From: Rhytidiadelphus loreus
Lineage: Eukaryota > Streptophyta > Bryopsida > Hypnales > Hylocomiaceae
DNA: 64,000 nucleotides
Assembly (NCBI GenBank): GCA_947034895.1
Contig: OX344762.1
Span: 82,826,981 to 82,890,980 of the forward strand
Direction: 5' to 3'
The translations under genes were made by a program, and so were the position numbers. This document shows positions 30,999 through 43,341 of this stretch, piece by piece; within the stretch, counting starts at the first letter, position 1; each line of letters opens with the position of its first letter. The notes below the pieces were generated by a model. The model did not search any database and was not told the DNA's origin. It saw only the letters and a list, made by a program, of their open reading frames with translations.

Positions 30999-33900
30999 AT
31001 GAAGGTGACCACAACTTTTCAGAACGTGCAGGGTCTCAACGACCCCACAAAGGTATAGGTAGTTAGGAACTACTTTCAACCGTCCCTCCAGGGCATCGAT
31101 GCCCTTTGTCTACAGGAGCATCGTTTAAGAGGAACAAAGCTAATGGAGCTCGGAAACATCATCTGGCCATAGGCAACCTTCATTGCAAGGGAAGCAGCAG
31201 TTGGCTTTGGAGTTTGGACATGTTGCAGGAAAAGAAGGCGTCGGCACTGGGGGCATGTGCTTATGGATTTCTCCTCGCATTGTGCATATGATCACAAGCT
31301 CTGGCCACTCACAGTGTGGCCGAGCCCAGTGGGTTAGTCTGGACAGTCTCCCAGGGGGGAAACTATCCCTGCTAAACATCTATGCATCAAATAGTATAAG
31401 AGAAAGGTGCGAATTATGGGAGTCTCTTGCCGCCTCTCTCCCAAGAGACTGCAGATGGATTGCGTGCGGAGACTGGAACTTTGTGGAGGAGCAAAAAGAC
31501 AAAACCAACCTCAATGGTCGCACCATTTCAAGTGGTGAAAGAAGAGTTTTCTCTCTCTTCAAGAACGCCCTGGATGTCGCCGACCACTTCCCTGAGAACG
31601 GGAGAATCAAATTTTCTTGGGATAATAGGAGGCGTGATGGGATGCGCTCCCTAGCACGACTTGACCGATGTTACTCCTTCAACTAAGTAGGAGCTGGTCC
31701 CTCCCCCATTGCCGGCTACTTCATCAAAGGTGGCTGCTCACACGTGGACCACCTCCCGGTTACTCACACCGTCCAACTACTTCTCCACGAAGCCAAAAAG
31801 TCAGCCTTCAAGATGAGTAACTTCTACCTAAGCGACGTAGCTGCAGTAATGACCATTGAACGCACATAGAGGCAGAATCCCTCATTGAGATTCATAGGGA
31901 AACTGAGGAGAGCTGCGAAGAGCTACAAACTATTTTGCATTGACAAGGCAAAAGAAAGAAGAGCAGCGGAAACCCTCCTGCGAAGAGACTTATCCTTGCT
32001 TCAAGAGGAACTCCACAATGACCCTCACAACGGAGTGATACAGGAGAAGATCGGTTCACTAACAGACCAGTTGGCGACATATGAAAGGCACATGGTGGAA
32101 GGCCAAAGAATTAGAAGTCGTGTTAAATGGCTAAAAGTAGGCGACTCATGCACTCACGAATTCTTCCACTCAGCCAAGAGCCACTCATCTGCATCTAGAG
32201 TACATGAGCTGGAGGACGAAAATGGCGTCTCCAAGTCTAGCCAGAAGGACTTAGAGGACATATGCGTGAGATTCTACGGGCAGCTGTATTCCGATCCAGA
32301 GCGCACATCGGCACAAGCAGAAGCAGCCGCCCTTTCCCTAAACACAATAGGGAATAGATTAACAGACTCGATGAAGCGCTCTCTGGATGGCCCAATTACG
32401 GCTGAGGAACTCGATGCAGCACTCAAAGGATTGAGCCAAGGCAAGTCCCCAGGACCAAATGGAATCATTGCTGAATTTTATAAAAAGCACTGGGATCTCA
32501 TGAAGGCAGACTACCTGGAGATGATCAATAACGCAATCAAAGAGGAGAAACTGCGAGCAGGGATAACCACAGGCCTCATAACACTCATCCACAAAGGTGG
32601 AGGAAAGGAAAACTTGCAAACTGGCGGCCGATCACATTACTCAATGTGGCTTACAAGATATTTGTTAAGGTACTGTAGGCCCGGCCTCAACCGGTCCTCA
32701 TGGAGATAATTGACCCGGATCAATCAGCCTTCCTACCCCTCCGATTCATCCTAGACAACATAATGCTCACCTATGAAACCATAGCATGGGCCGACCACTT
32801 GAAGCAACCCTTGATCTTCCTCAAGCTGGACTTCACCAAAGCATTCGATATGGTAGATTGGACCTTTCTCACCAGTGCCATGCTCGCGTTTGGCATCCCC
32901 CAAGGCTTCGTCACCCTTTCCAGAATGTTGTTCGTGGATGCTCAAGCAGCGATCAAAGTTAACGGACACTTTTCACTACTAATCTCATTAAGGAGAGGAG
33001 TGAGGCAGGGTTGCCCCCTCGCACCCTATTTTTTTCTGATAACGGTTGAAGTCCTCAATGCAGCAATTAAGAGGGGAATGGATCTGGGAAATGTCAAAGG
33101 CATCAGTCCCCTAGGAAGAACAAGGCAACAGCTCGTGGCGCAATTCGCCGATGACACATCGCTGACTCTACGCGGTGAAGAAGCCCCGGTCCGCCAAGCA
33201 ATAACCATACTCGAGCAATTTTGCCTGGCCTCGGGCTTGATCTTCAATTGGACGAAATCAAAGGGCTATTGGCATGCAGCTGAAGCCAAGCCGCCATGGA
33301 CGGAACTCCTCCCAATCGTATAGGTGGAAGGCAATGAGCTAAGCAAACTCCTTGGAACACCATTCGGGATGAACATCAGCTCTGGCTCAGTGGACGACTT
33401 CCTCATGGACAGGTCTTTTAAGAAGCTGCAACAGTGGTGTACAGCAAAGGTGAACTCCACAGGGAGAGGGGTGATAGTGAATTCTGTATTGCTTTCCTTG
33501 ACGCTCTTCTTTGCTTCAATATGGGGAGGAACCGCTGCAGGGGTTAAAAAAGTAACATCAGCTGCGACAAATTTCTTTTGGTCCGGAACGCAGCACAGAA
33601 CCCGAGCTAAGGTCGCATGGCTCCAATGCTGCCAAATTTGGGAAAAAGGTGGAATCAACACAATCAACCCGTAGGATGCGCTGGTCGCTTTGATGACCAA
33701 ATGGATTGTCAAAGCATGTGAACCAAGCTCTTCCAACCTCCACCACCTCCTCAGGCATAGGCTGAGCCACTGTCAACCTTATACATGCGGAAGATGGGCT
33801 CCCAGCCTCAAATTTTTCACAGCCCCGAAATTCCAGGCTCAAAAAGGATCAACCGTCTGGAATCGTGTAGCCACCTCTTGGAGGAAACTCAAGAATGACA

Positions 33901-35299
33901 TTATCGTTATTAGACCAATGACCCCGGAAGAAGTGGGAGCAGAATCCTTTTGGTAGTCTCCGTTCACCCAAATCATTGGCCTAGGCTTCGCCAAGACAAG
34001 AGCAGCGCAACTCCACCGAAATGGACTTAAACTGATCAGAGACGCCCAAGAAGAAGGAGCTTTCCTCTCTCCCGAGGCAACGCAAGACAAATTTGGTCTC
34101 TAGACAGAGGAAGCCCTGGCATGGCAAGCTGTAATCGCCTTGCTAAAGACACAATGGGGAGGCCTCATCACACAGTCCCTTCCCCCTGCGAAAGAAGGAG
34201 AATGGGTTGGCTAGTACCTCGATATGTAAGACAAGTTATCCTAGAAAGTGGCCCAAATCCCAAAGAACCGAGCCTTACCTGTGGGTCCAGATGCTCGACC
34301 ATGGCCCATGCCACCAGGCCATCCCACCTTCGAGGTCTTGCCGGCAGCCAGTATTCTGCGGCCCCTACGAACCGAAGGACTCACAATTGACCCCACCCTC
34401 AAGACAGGGACCCTCCACAGAGTTAGAGTGCTCCCAATATATCGAGGCCAAAAGAAGAAAATCAAGATCTGATTCTTCTACGGTTGGATCGACCAGCTAG
34501 AGTGGGATCCCCATAAGTTTGCTTGGGAGACTGATGGCCCAAACACACCCCTTCTTGAGTACACGGCAAAGACAGGGCATCACCTCTTCCGGATCGAAAA
34601 AGCATATTGTACCCAATCCAATCACCTCCAAATGGGCAGGCCTTCTCCCCGGAGACTTCGAGCTTAAATGGAAGATCGTCTGGACCCGAGAAAGAAGCCG
34701 GCCTCTTATGGCAAGTATGGCACAAAGCTGTTGCCATCAATAGCTGGAGAAAAAGGATCAACGACACCATTGACACCTCCTGCCCAATATGCTCCAGAGG
34801 CTCTGAAGAGACAGTGCTACATTGATTTTGGGAATGCATCGCAGCCCAATGCGCATGGCAATGGGCCATCCACACCCTCAACACCTTGCTAGATGGAAGA
34901 GACGCCTCCGGCCCTTGGAGACCTCTCACTTGGAGACAAGGGATTTTCTCCATCAACATCCCTCGAAAGTTTAATCCAATTAAACGGATTTGGCTTGAAA
35001 TCCGCACCACTGTGATTTGGTCCCTTTGGATCCAGAGGAACGATATGGTGTTCAACAATCAACCCTGGTCAGCTCATCAACTCATGTAGGTGATTTGGAC
35101 CAGGATGATCGACTATGGCCGGGCTGAATGGGCCCACGTGAGAAACTCTAAGAACCGCGCCCGGGCCACTCAGGACACACTGGTTGCTGCCTTCATTCGC
35201 CGCAGATGCAGACAAGACGTCTTCGCTACCATGGATGGGGAACAGCCTCGCTGGAAAGCCTCTGGACCGTTGGCTGGATTCGTGTTCCAACCACCTTGA
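30999..35299 (+). pseudogene. LINE ORF2 (endonuclease, reverse transcriptase, zf-RVT), broken
   Basis: Begins at ATG 30999 with TTFQNVQGLND, the usual start of the L1 apurinic-type endonuclease. The endonuclease continues in another frame with WIACGDWNFVEE (near 31470), SWDNRR and LARLDRC (near 31665). The reverse transcriptase follows: GKSPGPNGIIAEFYK (near 32440), ITTGLITLIHKGG (near 32560), KLDFTKAFDMVDW (near 32830), RGVRQGCPLAP (near 33000) and the catalytic AQFADDTSL (33139-33165). The C-terminal domain has a zf-RVT-like CPIC...H...C cluster (34780-34840) and ends FVFQPP. At least five frameshifts or stops break it. In life this protein nicks target DNA and copies LINE RNA. No RNase H motif found. 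Confidence 0.9.
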
Positions 35300-35523
35300 A
35301 GTGCTACCTAGGACTTGGCGTCAGACTCGGCGATCCTCTCCAGCCGGGTGTGGCCTACCGGCCTTTCCCTGTGCTGTGTCTCAGCCACCCTTCCCCTCCT
35401 CTTGTCTCGGGTCCTTCCCCTGTTTGTGGTCCTGTTCGTGTTCTCCCCAGGCCACCTATGGCTAGGGCTTTGTATTTTTCCTCTTTACAATGAAATTCCG
35501 TTTCATTTGTGTCAAAAAAAAAA
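35300..35523 (+). other. LINE 3' untranslated region and poly-A
   Basis: Pyrimidine-rich tail after the FVFQPP end of ORF2, finishing TTTCATTTGTGTC plus a run of A. The shorter relative at 60102-60413 has the same arrangement, ending in TTGTGCC and an A-rich tail. Confidence 0.8.
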
Positions 35524-35539
35524 GAAATGGGTTGCCTCA

Positions 35540-36375
35540 ATAAACTAGGTTGTGTTATCCCAAGAAAGTTACTTTATAAGCCATCAAAGTCAACAAATTC
35601 TTCTACAGATATTACCATTTGTATGTACACATGGAGGTTCACTAGTCCCAAATTACTAATTCAAAAGTAGTATATTTTTGTAACAGTAAATATTGATGTA
35701 GAGTCAAATGCCTTGAAATTAGTGTGGAGAAACCTAATTTTACTATGTAGGATAGACAAAACCAAAATGAGCCCAACCCAATTTGCCATCCCTACTCTTA
35801 CTCTAGTGCAAAGAAATGTTATGGAAGTAACCCCATCTTTGTGACTAATAGTAATAACATAGTTGCTATTATTCAACATTTATTATTTTATAGGATCATT
35901 GTAAGTGAAGGAAGACTCCAATGCACTTTAGAATGCATTATTTGGACACATGTATGAAAAAGTTGTCAATTTACCTGGTATTGTTTCTTAATTTTAGATT
36001 GTACACATCTTGCTTAATGAATATCTAGTTTGAATCAATGAATGTGTTGTTATTTGGACACTTGAAGATTATGGGTGCATGCATCTTAGTGGGAACTATA
36101 TTCATGGTTGCATTATGACAAAATAGTGGACAAATTAGGGGCAAATATATAGGGTTGAAGTGGAATTAAAAAAGTGGTTTTCCTTATGAATTTCATCAAC
36201 ACAATCAAGCAATTTATATATGTGGCAAAAGATTCATTCATTACACATTCATGAATCAATCTAGAAGTGCAAATGCTTTTAAATTATCATTGCTTCCACA
36301 TAGGGAACTCATGGAGTTATATTAGCATCCACTTGGATTAAAAAATTCCTCAAGGACAACAATGGGAAGATATCG
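35540..36375. other. Duplicated non-genic segment with an internal older repeat
   Basis: Colinear with 61684-62064, 63119-63160 and 63421-63850 in copy 2. The part 35750-36130 also resembles 1-350 and 52290-52720, showing an older duplication within the larger one. No gene. The empty site for T7 lies near 35930. Confidence 0.6.
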
Positions 36376-36922
36376 TTAGGGGAGTTTTGAGGGGTATAGA
36401 AGTCTGTTTCAGGGTTGTTCCCTTTGTTGTGAACAACAAAATATAGTCAAAATTTTAAAATATTAAATTTTTTAATTAAATTTTAAAATATTAAATTTTT
36501 TTATTTAATTTTAAAATAATAAATAATAATTTTAAAATAATAAATAATAATTTTAAAATAATAAATAATAACTTTAAAATAATAAATAATAATTTTAAAA
36601 TAATAAATAATAACTTTAAAATAATAAATAATAATTTTAAAATAATAAATAATAATTTTAAAATAATAAATAATAATTTTAAAATAATAAATAATAACTT
36701 TAAAATAATAAATAATAATTTTAAAATAATAAATAATAATTTTAAAATAATAAATAATAACTTTAAAATAATAAATAATAACTTTAAAATAATAAACTAA
36801 TAAAATATTAATATCTGATGTGGCCACCTCCTAGCCACGTTAGATTACAGTTCACAAAGAGCTCACAGTCTAAGAACTCCCCAAGAACTCGTAGTCTCCC
36901 GGACCCCTCAAATCTCCCCTGA
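36376..36922. mobile_element. hAT-like MITE M2 with expanded core
   Basis: Inverted ends TTAGGGGAGTTTTGAGGGGT and the inverted TCAGGGGAGATTTGAGGGGT. Copy 2 lacks it (site near 63850). A hairpin (GATGTGGCCACCTCCTAGCCACGTTA, positions 36818-36843) sits beside the core as in the other M elements. The target duplication is too decayed to read. Confidence 0.65.
36520..36795. repeat. 21-bp minisatellite in the M2 core
   Basis: About 13 head-to-tail copies of ATTTTAAAATAATAAATAAT(A), with the third base alternating T or C among units. The 108-codon minus-strand frame across it is a repeat artefact. Confidence 0.85.
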
Positions 36923-37850
36923 TGGTGTTTTGGCTTTTACTAGTTATAGTACCAAACTAGTTTTCAAAATTGAATTGACCAATTGTATACATGCAAACTA
37001 TTTCCCAATTTGCCATTCAATGCAAAAGAAAATTGTGAATCTAACAATCCTAAACATGGGGAATTGATGTTCAAAGGATCACCCCACTACAACATTGGCT
37101 CCCATGTCGAGAAAAATCCTACTTATTTTCATTAGCTTCCTTGAAGCTTACTAAATGTGTAATTTCAACTCTTACACAAATGCCGACTTTTGCCACATCC
37201 GGCTACTTTGGACACTAACTATAGGGTTGACTTTAGAGACTTTGTTCCTTAGCCAATTGGCAATATTCCCAATCTAAAACAACAATTTTTTTTCATTTGT
37301 TTCAAAAAATAAAAAATAATTTTTTTTCTGCACAAGACATATTGTATAAGGTGAAGGCACCCAAAAGTGTCTATGTACCTATTCTTGTACCATAGAGTAC
37401 CTCTAAATGTGTCCTTTAAATGCTTACCTCTAATTTGTTGACTACTGATTTCTGCAGATTTTGGTATAGGGTCCACCTACGTGACAATTTCAACGGTCTA
37501 GGGAGCAGGCACTTTGAAGAATCATAGAAATTACATACCTTGTTTGAAAAAATCTGTTTTTCTTTTTTAATATTCATGATTTTCACTTGTTAATACTACA
37601 AAAATATCATTTTTAGAAAAAGGTGTCTCCAAATATTCTGAATTGCTTACATTGACGGTTAAGGGTGCTTTCACCTTATTGTATATGGTAGCACACATTG
37701 GTCCCCAACAATAATTTGTGGTTCTATTTACTACTTCATAATTTGATGACCAATCCACATCTCTTCTGGAAACAAATCCTGCTTCAGTGTTTGTATTCAC
37801 TAACGAAATTGGCTTGAAGCCCCAAATGATCTAAGCAAGCAGTTCAAATG
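36923..37850. other. No gene recognised
   Basis: 36923-37100 aligns with the end of the window in copy 2. Beyond that the sequence is AT-rich; short minus-strand frames at 37249-37476 and 37567-37800 show no recognisable domain. Confidence 0.4.
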
Positions 37851-37852
37851 TA

Positions 37853-38263
37853 AGGTAGTATGCTCTAAAAGCACTCGCCTTCTTCAAACTGCCCCTATTT
37901 TGGAGTGAAAAATGGAGATGAGGTGATCCTTAAATGGACCATTGTAGCAATTGAATGCATTGAGGAAAAATTATTTTTCTATTGCAAGAGCCAATCATTG
38001 CCTTTGATTTCTGCACATTTGTTTACAAATTGCAAGTGGACAGATTTTGGGGAGACCTATGGTCACAAATAGGTGCCTATGCCCTAAATCTTTGAAAATT
38101 TATAAATAATTCAAAAATGCTTGTAAAAATACAAAACCACTTGGATTAGTTTCCACATCCATTTCTTTTTTTTTGAAAAATGGTCTAAAAAGAATTCTGT
38201 CTACGTAAGCGTATAAAAAAGGCGGACCAGCTCTTAAATGATCGCTTTTAAAACATACTACCT
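37853..38263 (+). mobile_element. TA-flanked MITE, copy X
   Basis: A 411-bp element with inverted ends AGGTAGTATGCTCTAAAAGC and the inverted AGGTAGTATGTTTTAAAAGC, flanked by TA (37851-37852 and 38264-38265). A second copy in opposite orientation lies at 43342-43749. The TA duplication points to a Tc1/mariner (Stowaway-like) type. It is noncoding. Confidence 0.85.
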
Positions 38264-39897
38264 TAACTTACATAACTAACTATGAGCCCATTTTCACTTG
38301 CCATGGGCAATATATTTGGTGGGGGGGGCGATGGAATGCACGAGTTGCTTCTTTTCCTACAATCCCCAAATGGCCTTCCCTCGCAGTCCCAAAATGTTAA
38401 AATGGGTTGGAATGGGTTTTCAAGGATGTTTGGGAGGTTAGAGAATTAATGTATGAGCTTTGGGCCTATTGAAATGCAATGAGATTTTTTTAGCAATTGA
38501 AATTTGGGGACTATCATCATGGACTATTGATTTTCAAATGACGCAATAAATGTTTTTGCATCATGTTGTTCTAAACTATAATAGTAATAATTTACACCTA
38601 TTGTAAAGATTTTATGTTGTTGGATCTATGTGAGCCCCAAATTCGTCACTTGGGACTCATTGTTTTCTTTTTTTTAGTTTAGTACAAATTAAGGCATAAA
38701 GTACTACAAAAAGCCCAAAAAAGAGTGTAGAACCAAAATAGGTATGTCACGTACCAGTATAGCATTTGGTCATAAATAGCCTTTTATCCATAGATTACCC
38801 ATAAAACCCATTGGTATATAGGTTAGAACCTGTAAATAGTGGAAAACAATAGGGCTACTGGGAACTTACCCAAAATAGCCCAAACCCATTGCATGTGACC
38901 ATGATAGGCTAAATTGGTCTTAGGAGAGTTAGGGAGGTCCCCACGTAAATCTCCAAAGATAGGTTCTAGTTTCCCCATTCCACCGACGAAACATTAGGAA
39001 TCCAAATTGTTAGCTTGCAGGTGTTACTTGTCCCAGACAGGCCGCATGAAGGAATCCACGGCCGCCGGATAGTGTTCTTGGATCTGGAACATGTCGGGGG
39101 ATCAACGGCGAAATCCATTCGCCAAGATTCCCTCACATGTGAAAGATTCCCTGACTGCCGGTGATTCAACCAAAGTCAGTTTTCACCTCGCCACCGACTG
39201 TGTGCCAGATTAGCCCAAGACTTGGCACGTGGCTTGGGGAACTCCATGAGAGGTTCCCCAAAAAGTCTCGGTTTTTTCTAATCTCCGAAGGATCTTTTTC
39301 CGAGCAGTCAACCACCAAAGGCCACGACGGGAAATTCATAGAAAATACCCAGGCCACGGTAAAATCTCACTAAAAATTAAACTAACATCTTTTATGTTAA
39401 TAACACGCCCCGACAAATTTCATGGTGTTCCGATAGCGGGAGGCAGCCGAAATCGACAACATTCCCCCGATTAATATTTACGGCAAGATCTTTGCAGGGT
39501 TGACTGGCATCCCGGCATCCCGGGAGCGTACGAAGTCGGAACAAAGACATCAAGGAGCCTTTTCTTACACCCTAGAGCCCCCCCAACAAACCTAGCTAGT
39601 TACCCAGGCCAAAAGAGGTAAACCCCAAAAGTTAGGTTTTTACCCTTTTAATTGGCCCCAGTTGGCACTAGTTTCCGATGGGTTTTTTGTGATAGAAATA
39701 GGAGGTAAGGGGTCCTTTAGACTAAAAATGGCATTCTGAAGCCATTGGCGCAATCCATTTGCAATTCCGAGCTAAACTCCAAAAGTTAGAAGATAGGACC
39801 AGCGTAAAACCCAAAATTAGGTGAAAATCTCAAATTTGGATGAAAATCCGGATGGATGAGGTTACTCGTCGAGGGGGGGAGTGGTCCCTTGGAAACC

Positions 39898-39905
39898 TAT
39901 AAAAG
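39898..39905 (+). promoter_or_regulatory. TATA box of E2
   Basis: TATAAAAG preceded by GGAAACC, at the same relative place as in E1 (21720-21727). Confidence 0.6.
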
Positions 39906-40619
39906 GGGAACCTTCTCTCTCCCAAAACACCCCCAATACTTGTCTTGGGTCCATGGGTCCGACCTCTTTTCATGTTTTGGCACTTGCCAAAACTCCCTAC
40001 GGTGTTTTTTGGAGCACTCTTGCTCCTCTTGTTGTTACATTTCTTTGGGTGTCCAAGTCCGGGAGAGTTCTTCTTGTCATATCCTTGCAACTTGTGTGGA
40101 ATTCTTGGAGCATTGCCTTTAGAGTCTTTGATCACCGTTTTTATTGTACTAACCCTAGAGCAACCTTTCACCGTACCTTGGCGATGCCGCTTTGGGGGGC
40201 CTCTAGTTTCATGACTTAGTGGTGATACTAACTTACCATTTCCTAACCTAGTGCTCCCTTGCATTTCGTACTAACCAAGTCCGTGTCTTTTGTGACAAAA
40301 GAGTGGAGTAGTGCCCTCAGGGTAACCAGACTCCACCTTTCTGAGTCTAATCTTAGTCCTAAATTGTGTGTTAAAAGAGTCACCAGGCGGCGGAGCTTTG
40401 AACCCGTGGGGAAGCAATTAGTCCTAAATTTGGTGTTAAAACCAAATTGACAGCGAAGCTTTGCACTCCCCCATAAGTTCGTTCCAAAGTTTAGTTCCCA
40501 AAACCTTTTGGGAGCTGGTCAAAGTTTAGTACCCAAAATAGGTCCGTGTCCTTAGAAACAAAACTCCTTGTGTGGTTCATTCATTTTTTATTGTTGTTAA
40601 GAATTGGCCAAAATTAGAA

Positions 40620-41110
40620 TTGGAAGAAACCCGGTCTAGTTTAAGGGTGGGAGTCCAGCCCATCGGAAGGGGGGTCCAGGCCATTGAGGAGGGCGGAGGA
40701 GGGAGTCCAGTCCAGTAAGGGCGGGGAACCAGCCATCGGGAAAGGGGGTCCGGCTCACCGGGGAGGGAGTCCAGTCTAGTCAAGAGGGGGTCCAGTTCGG
40801 TCAGGTCGAGGGGTCCGTCGGGGGGAGGTCCAGTCCGGTCAGGTCGAGAAGTCCAGCCATCGGAACGGGGTCCAGCTCACCGGGGAGGGAGTCCAGTCCG
40901 GTCAGGTCGGGGGTCCGTCGGGGGAGGTTCTGTCCCGTCGGTCGAAGAGTCTAGCCACCGGAAGGACGGGGAGTTCAGCCATCGGGCGGGGGGGTCCAAT
41001 CCGTCGGTTGGGGAGTCCAGCTGCTGAGGGGGGAAGTCTAGTCCAATAAGGTCGGAGAGTCCAGCCATCGGGGGGGGAGTCTAGCTATCGGAGAAGGGAG
41101 TCCAGTCCAT
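40620..41110. repeat. GTCCAG(C/T)C-rich degenerate tandem repeat in E2
   Basis: Words such as GTCCAGCCATCGG, GTCCAGTCCGGTCAGGTCG and GGGGGGAGTC recur irregularly some twenty times. The corresponding zone in E1 is 22740-22870. It is purine-rich on the plus strand and not coding. Confidence 0.6.
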
Positions 41111-42861
41111 CGGGGAGGGAACTAGCCCAAATCGGAGAAGTTGGGGCCCAAATTTTTGGAAGATAGAGAAGAAAACTAGGGGGGAAAACTTAGCAAGTAG
41201 ATAGTGTAGGAAACAAGGGAAGAAACTCGCCACCCACACCAAGAAAGGAGTAGTCAAAATACAAGAGACGTTTCCATCTCACCTCACCAACTCTCCCCTC
41301 CAACACCACACATTACCACCTCCAAATGTAATAAGGAGAAGTGGGGAGGGAGCTTAGATAGGGATGGGGCACCATCGATAGGGTAGAAAGAAGATCCTCT
41401 CCACCATTAGGGTGAGGCGGGCGTAAGTAGTAGTTAGGCCATATTTTGACTTTCTAGATTAGGATAAGATGATGCGTAAGTTGATAGTTTGAAGTAGGTA
41501 GGTGTCCAACCCACTCCTCTCCACCAACTGGGCACGCGGGGCGAGGAAAAGAAAAAGAGAAAGAAGGAAGTGGCATGAAGGGAAGGAAGTGCTAGTCTTG
41601 GGATACACGAACACGTACGGTGCCAACAAAGACGTGACCTACAACCGCAACTTGCCATGGTGGAAGAGGGTGAATCGACCGCCCTCCTTATGGACACCCA
41701 TGCCGGGGTAAGAACCTAAAGACCACCCCCGTGTCATTTGCCCACTAGGGGCGGAAACCTAGACTAGGCCGAGAGCTAGGTACCATTAGAGTCCAAGTCA
41801 GGTCAGATAAAATTAGGAAAACTTAGAGTAGACTGTGAGAGATTTCCAACGACATAAGACACGCCCAAATCGGAGTCAGAACGACCACGATACGGACGGA
41901 TGAAGTTTAGAACCCATGACGGATGAACCCATGGAGATTTCATCCAACCAAGTTGGAACTTAGGATTTAGTGAGAACCCATAGAGTCAGGTCCATAAGTC
42001 AAATTTCGCCCTCAATTGGAAGTAGGACCCTATGAAAAACCATGGATGAAGGTTGATAGCCTGGTGGTCAAAACTTCATCCGCCCATAGCGGTTGATTAG
42101 GAAGTCCAAATTGAGCGAGTCTTAGGTTTTTAGAAATGGCGTGAGATAATCTCCCACCCTGGGATCTTAGAGCAGAATTAGGAAATAGGAAACATACAAA
42201 GCATAACATAGCAAGATAGCCAACTTAGGAGTCATTTGGAACCACGATTAGAGAGCCACGATTAGGGACTTAGCAAAAAAGATCCATTGCTTGGAAGGCA
42301 CAATGGATTAACGCTTAGACACCCATTAGAGCAAGACACTATCATAGAACTAGAACCTGGTTGTGTTCGCCGAGTTACCAAGAGTGGGTAAATAAGTGCC
42401 CACAATCTAATTTTGTACTTGATATGAATTTCATTTCATAGAAATTTCAAATTTTCAACAAAAACACAATATTTTTTTATACATATAGAAGACATTTAAT
42501 CACATTTATGCAAAATCAGAAATAGAAAAATCAATCACATGTGGGTGCAAAGTAGCAGTGAGAGAGAGTAAGGGTAGTGTGTTCATAAACCATCACTTTA
42601 AGGGCTATTGGACCTTTTTGATGGTTTTTCAGATGCCTAAAAATATTTTCCTTTTTCTTCCGTGATATGGTCTATTATCCGTGGCGCAGCGTTGTGGCTT
42701 TGTTGGATTTCACGCAACCACTTGGTTTTTGCACATGACCGTTGGCCTACTCTCCTTCTTCAAATGTCTCTTTAGAGTGCTCTTCTTGACTCCGGTAGGG
42801 CTACTGCTCTCAAGGCTGAACTGGCTTCTAGGCATAGACAACAATATTCCGATAGGATTTG

Positions 42862-42863
<2 letters not shown>

Positions 42864-42915
<52 letters not shown>

Positions 42916-43005
42916 TTTTTGTTTTTGTTTTTGTTTTTGTTTTTGTTTTTGTTTTTGTTTTTGTTTGTTTGTTTGTTTGTTTGTTTGTTTGTTTGTTTGT
43001 TTTTA
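42864..43005. repeat. Compound microsatellite (TA)n (TTTTTG)n (TTTG)n
   Basis: Three adjacent arrays: TA dinucleotides to about 42910, then T5G hexamers to about 42962, then TTTG tetramers to about 43001. They create artefactual frames of YI and FV repeats on both strands. Confidence 0.95.
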
Positions 43006-43339
43006 TATTTTTTGTTTTGTTTTTCACTTGAAGAAAATTTCATGCAGAATATAACATAAGTGGTTTCATATTTTTCAAAGCATTAATGAATTACTTATGA
43101 ATTTCCAAAGAATTATGGGGTAGGTACCTTGACGTTTTGAAACTAAACGTCGAAGGCCCATCTTGTGAGGGTTAATGCAAAGCTTGTGAGTGTGATTGCG
43201 GTGACCAAACTGTTTTGACAATGAGCGTGCCTACACAGGAACTGACATCCTGAAGTTGGGAATTTGAGCCCCTGCCATGTGCCACTAAATTACTGGACGT
43301 GCATCAATGCCAATTTTTTGAAATGACAATGCAAATCTC
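43006..43339. other. No gene recognised
   Basis: Unique-looking sequence between the microsatellite and the MITE at 43342. No supportable frame. Confidence 0.4.
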
Positions 43340-43341
43340 TA

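Larger units (their letters stand above)
14650..35523 (+). mobile_element. LINE (L1-type), full length but split by a 13.9 kb insertion
   Basis: The element is flanked by a 16-bp duplication with one mismatch (GAAATAGGTTGCCTCA at 14634-14649; GAAATGGGTTGCCTCA at 35524-35539) and ends in a poly-A run (35513-35523). Copy 2 has the empty site near 61664-61685. With the Mutator-like insertion (16594-30504) removed, the LINE is about 7 kb. It has a 5' leader (14650-14889), ORF1 with a zinc knuckle, and ORF2 with endonuclease, reverse transcriptase and zf-RVT. Both ORFs carry several frameshifts and stops, so this copy is dead. No RNase H domain is seen. A 3'-end fragment of the same lineage is at 60102-60413. 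Confidence 0.92.
1..37100 (+). repeat. Segmental duplication, copy 1 (heavily interrupted)
   Basis: Stretches at 1-5775, 8490-9652, 10236-10921, 14524-14649, 35540-36375 and 36923-37100 align in order and orientation with copy 2 at 52415-64000. The shared parts include the retroelement relic, the kinase gene, its upstream region and the low-complexity segment after it. What separates the shared blocks are insertions private to this copy, several with recognisable target-site duplications. The true left edge lies outside the window. Confidence 0.85.
38629..42404 (+). mobile_element. LTR-like unit E2
   Basis: A 3776-bp element beginning TGTGAGCCCCAAATTCGTCA and ending GTGCCCACA, flanked by a perfect 5-bp duplication ATCTA (38624-38628 and 42405-42409). 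It is a relative of E1: the first ~2 kb (through the TATA box and gene-like leader) and the last ~150 bp align closely, while the middle differs. No long ORF, second LTR or primer-binding site is present. It fits a very long solo LTR or a non-autonomous derivative. It proves the E1/E2 family is mobile. Confidence 0.8.

Noticed and set aside
36501..36827. 108-codon minus-strand frame with a YYFKIII repeat
   Set aside because: It is a direct translation of the 21-bp AT minisatellite.
42681..43059. Long frames on both strands rich in YI, FV and KT
   Set aside because: They arise from the TA, TTTTTG and TTTG microsatellites.
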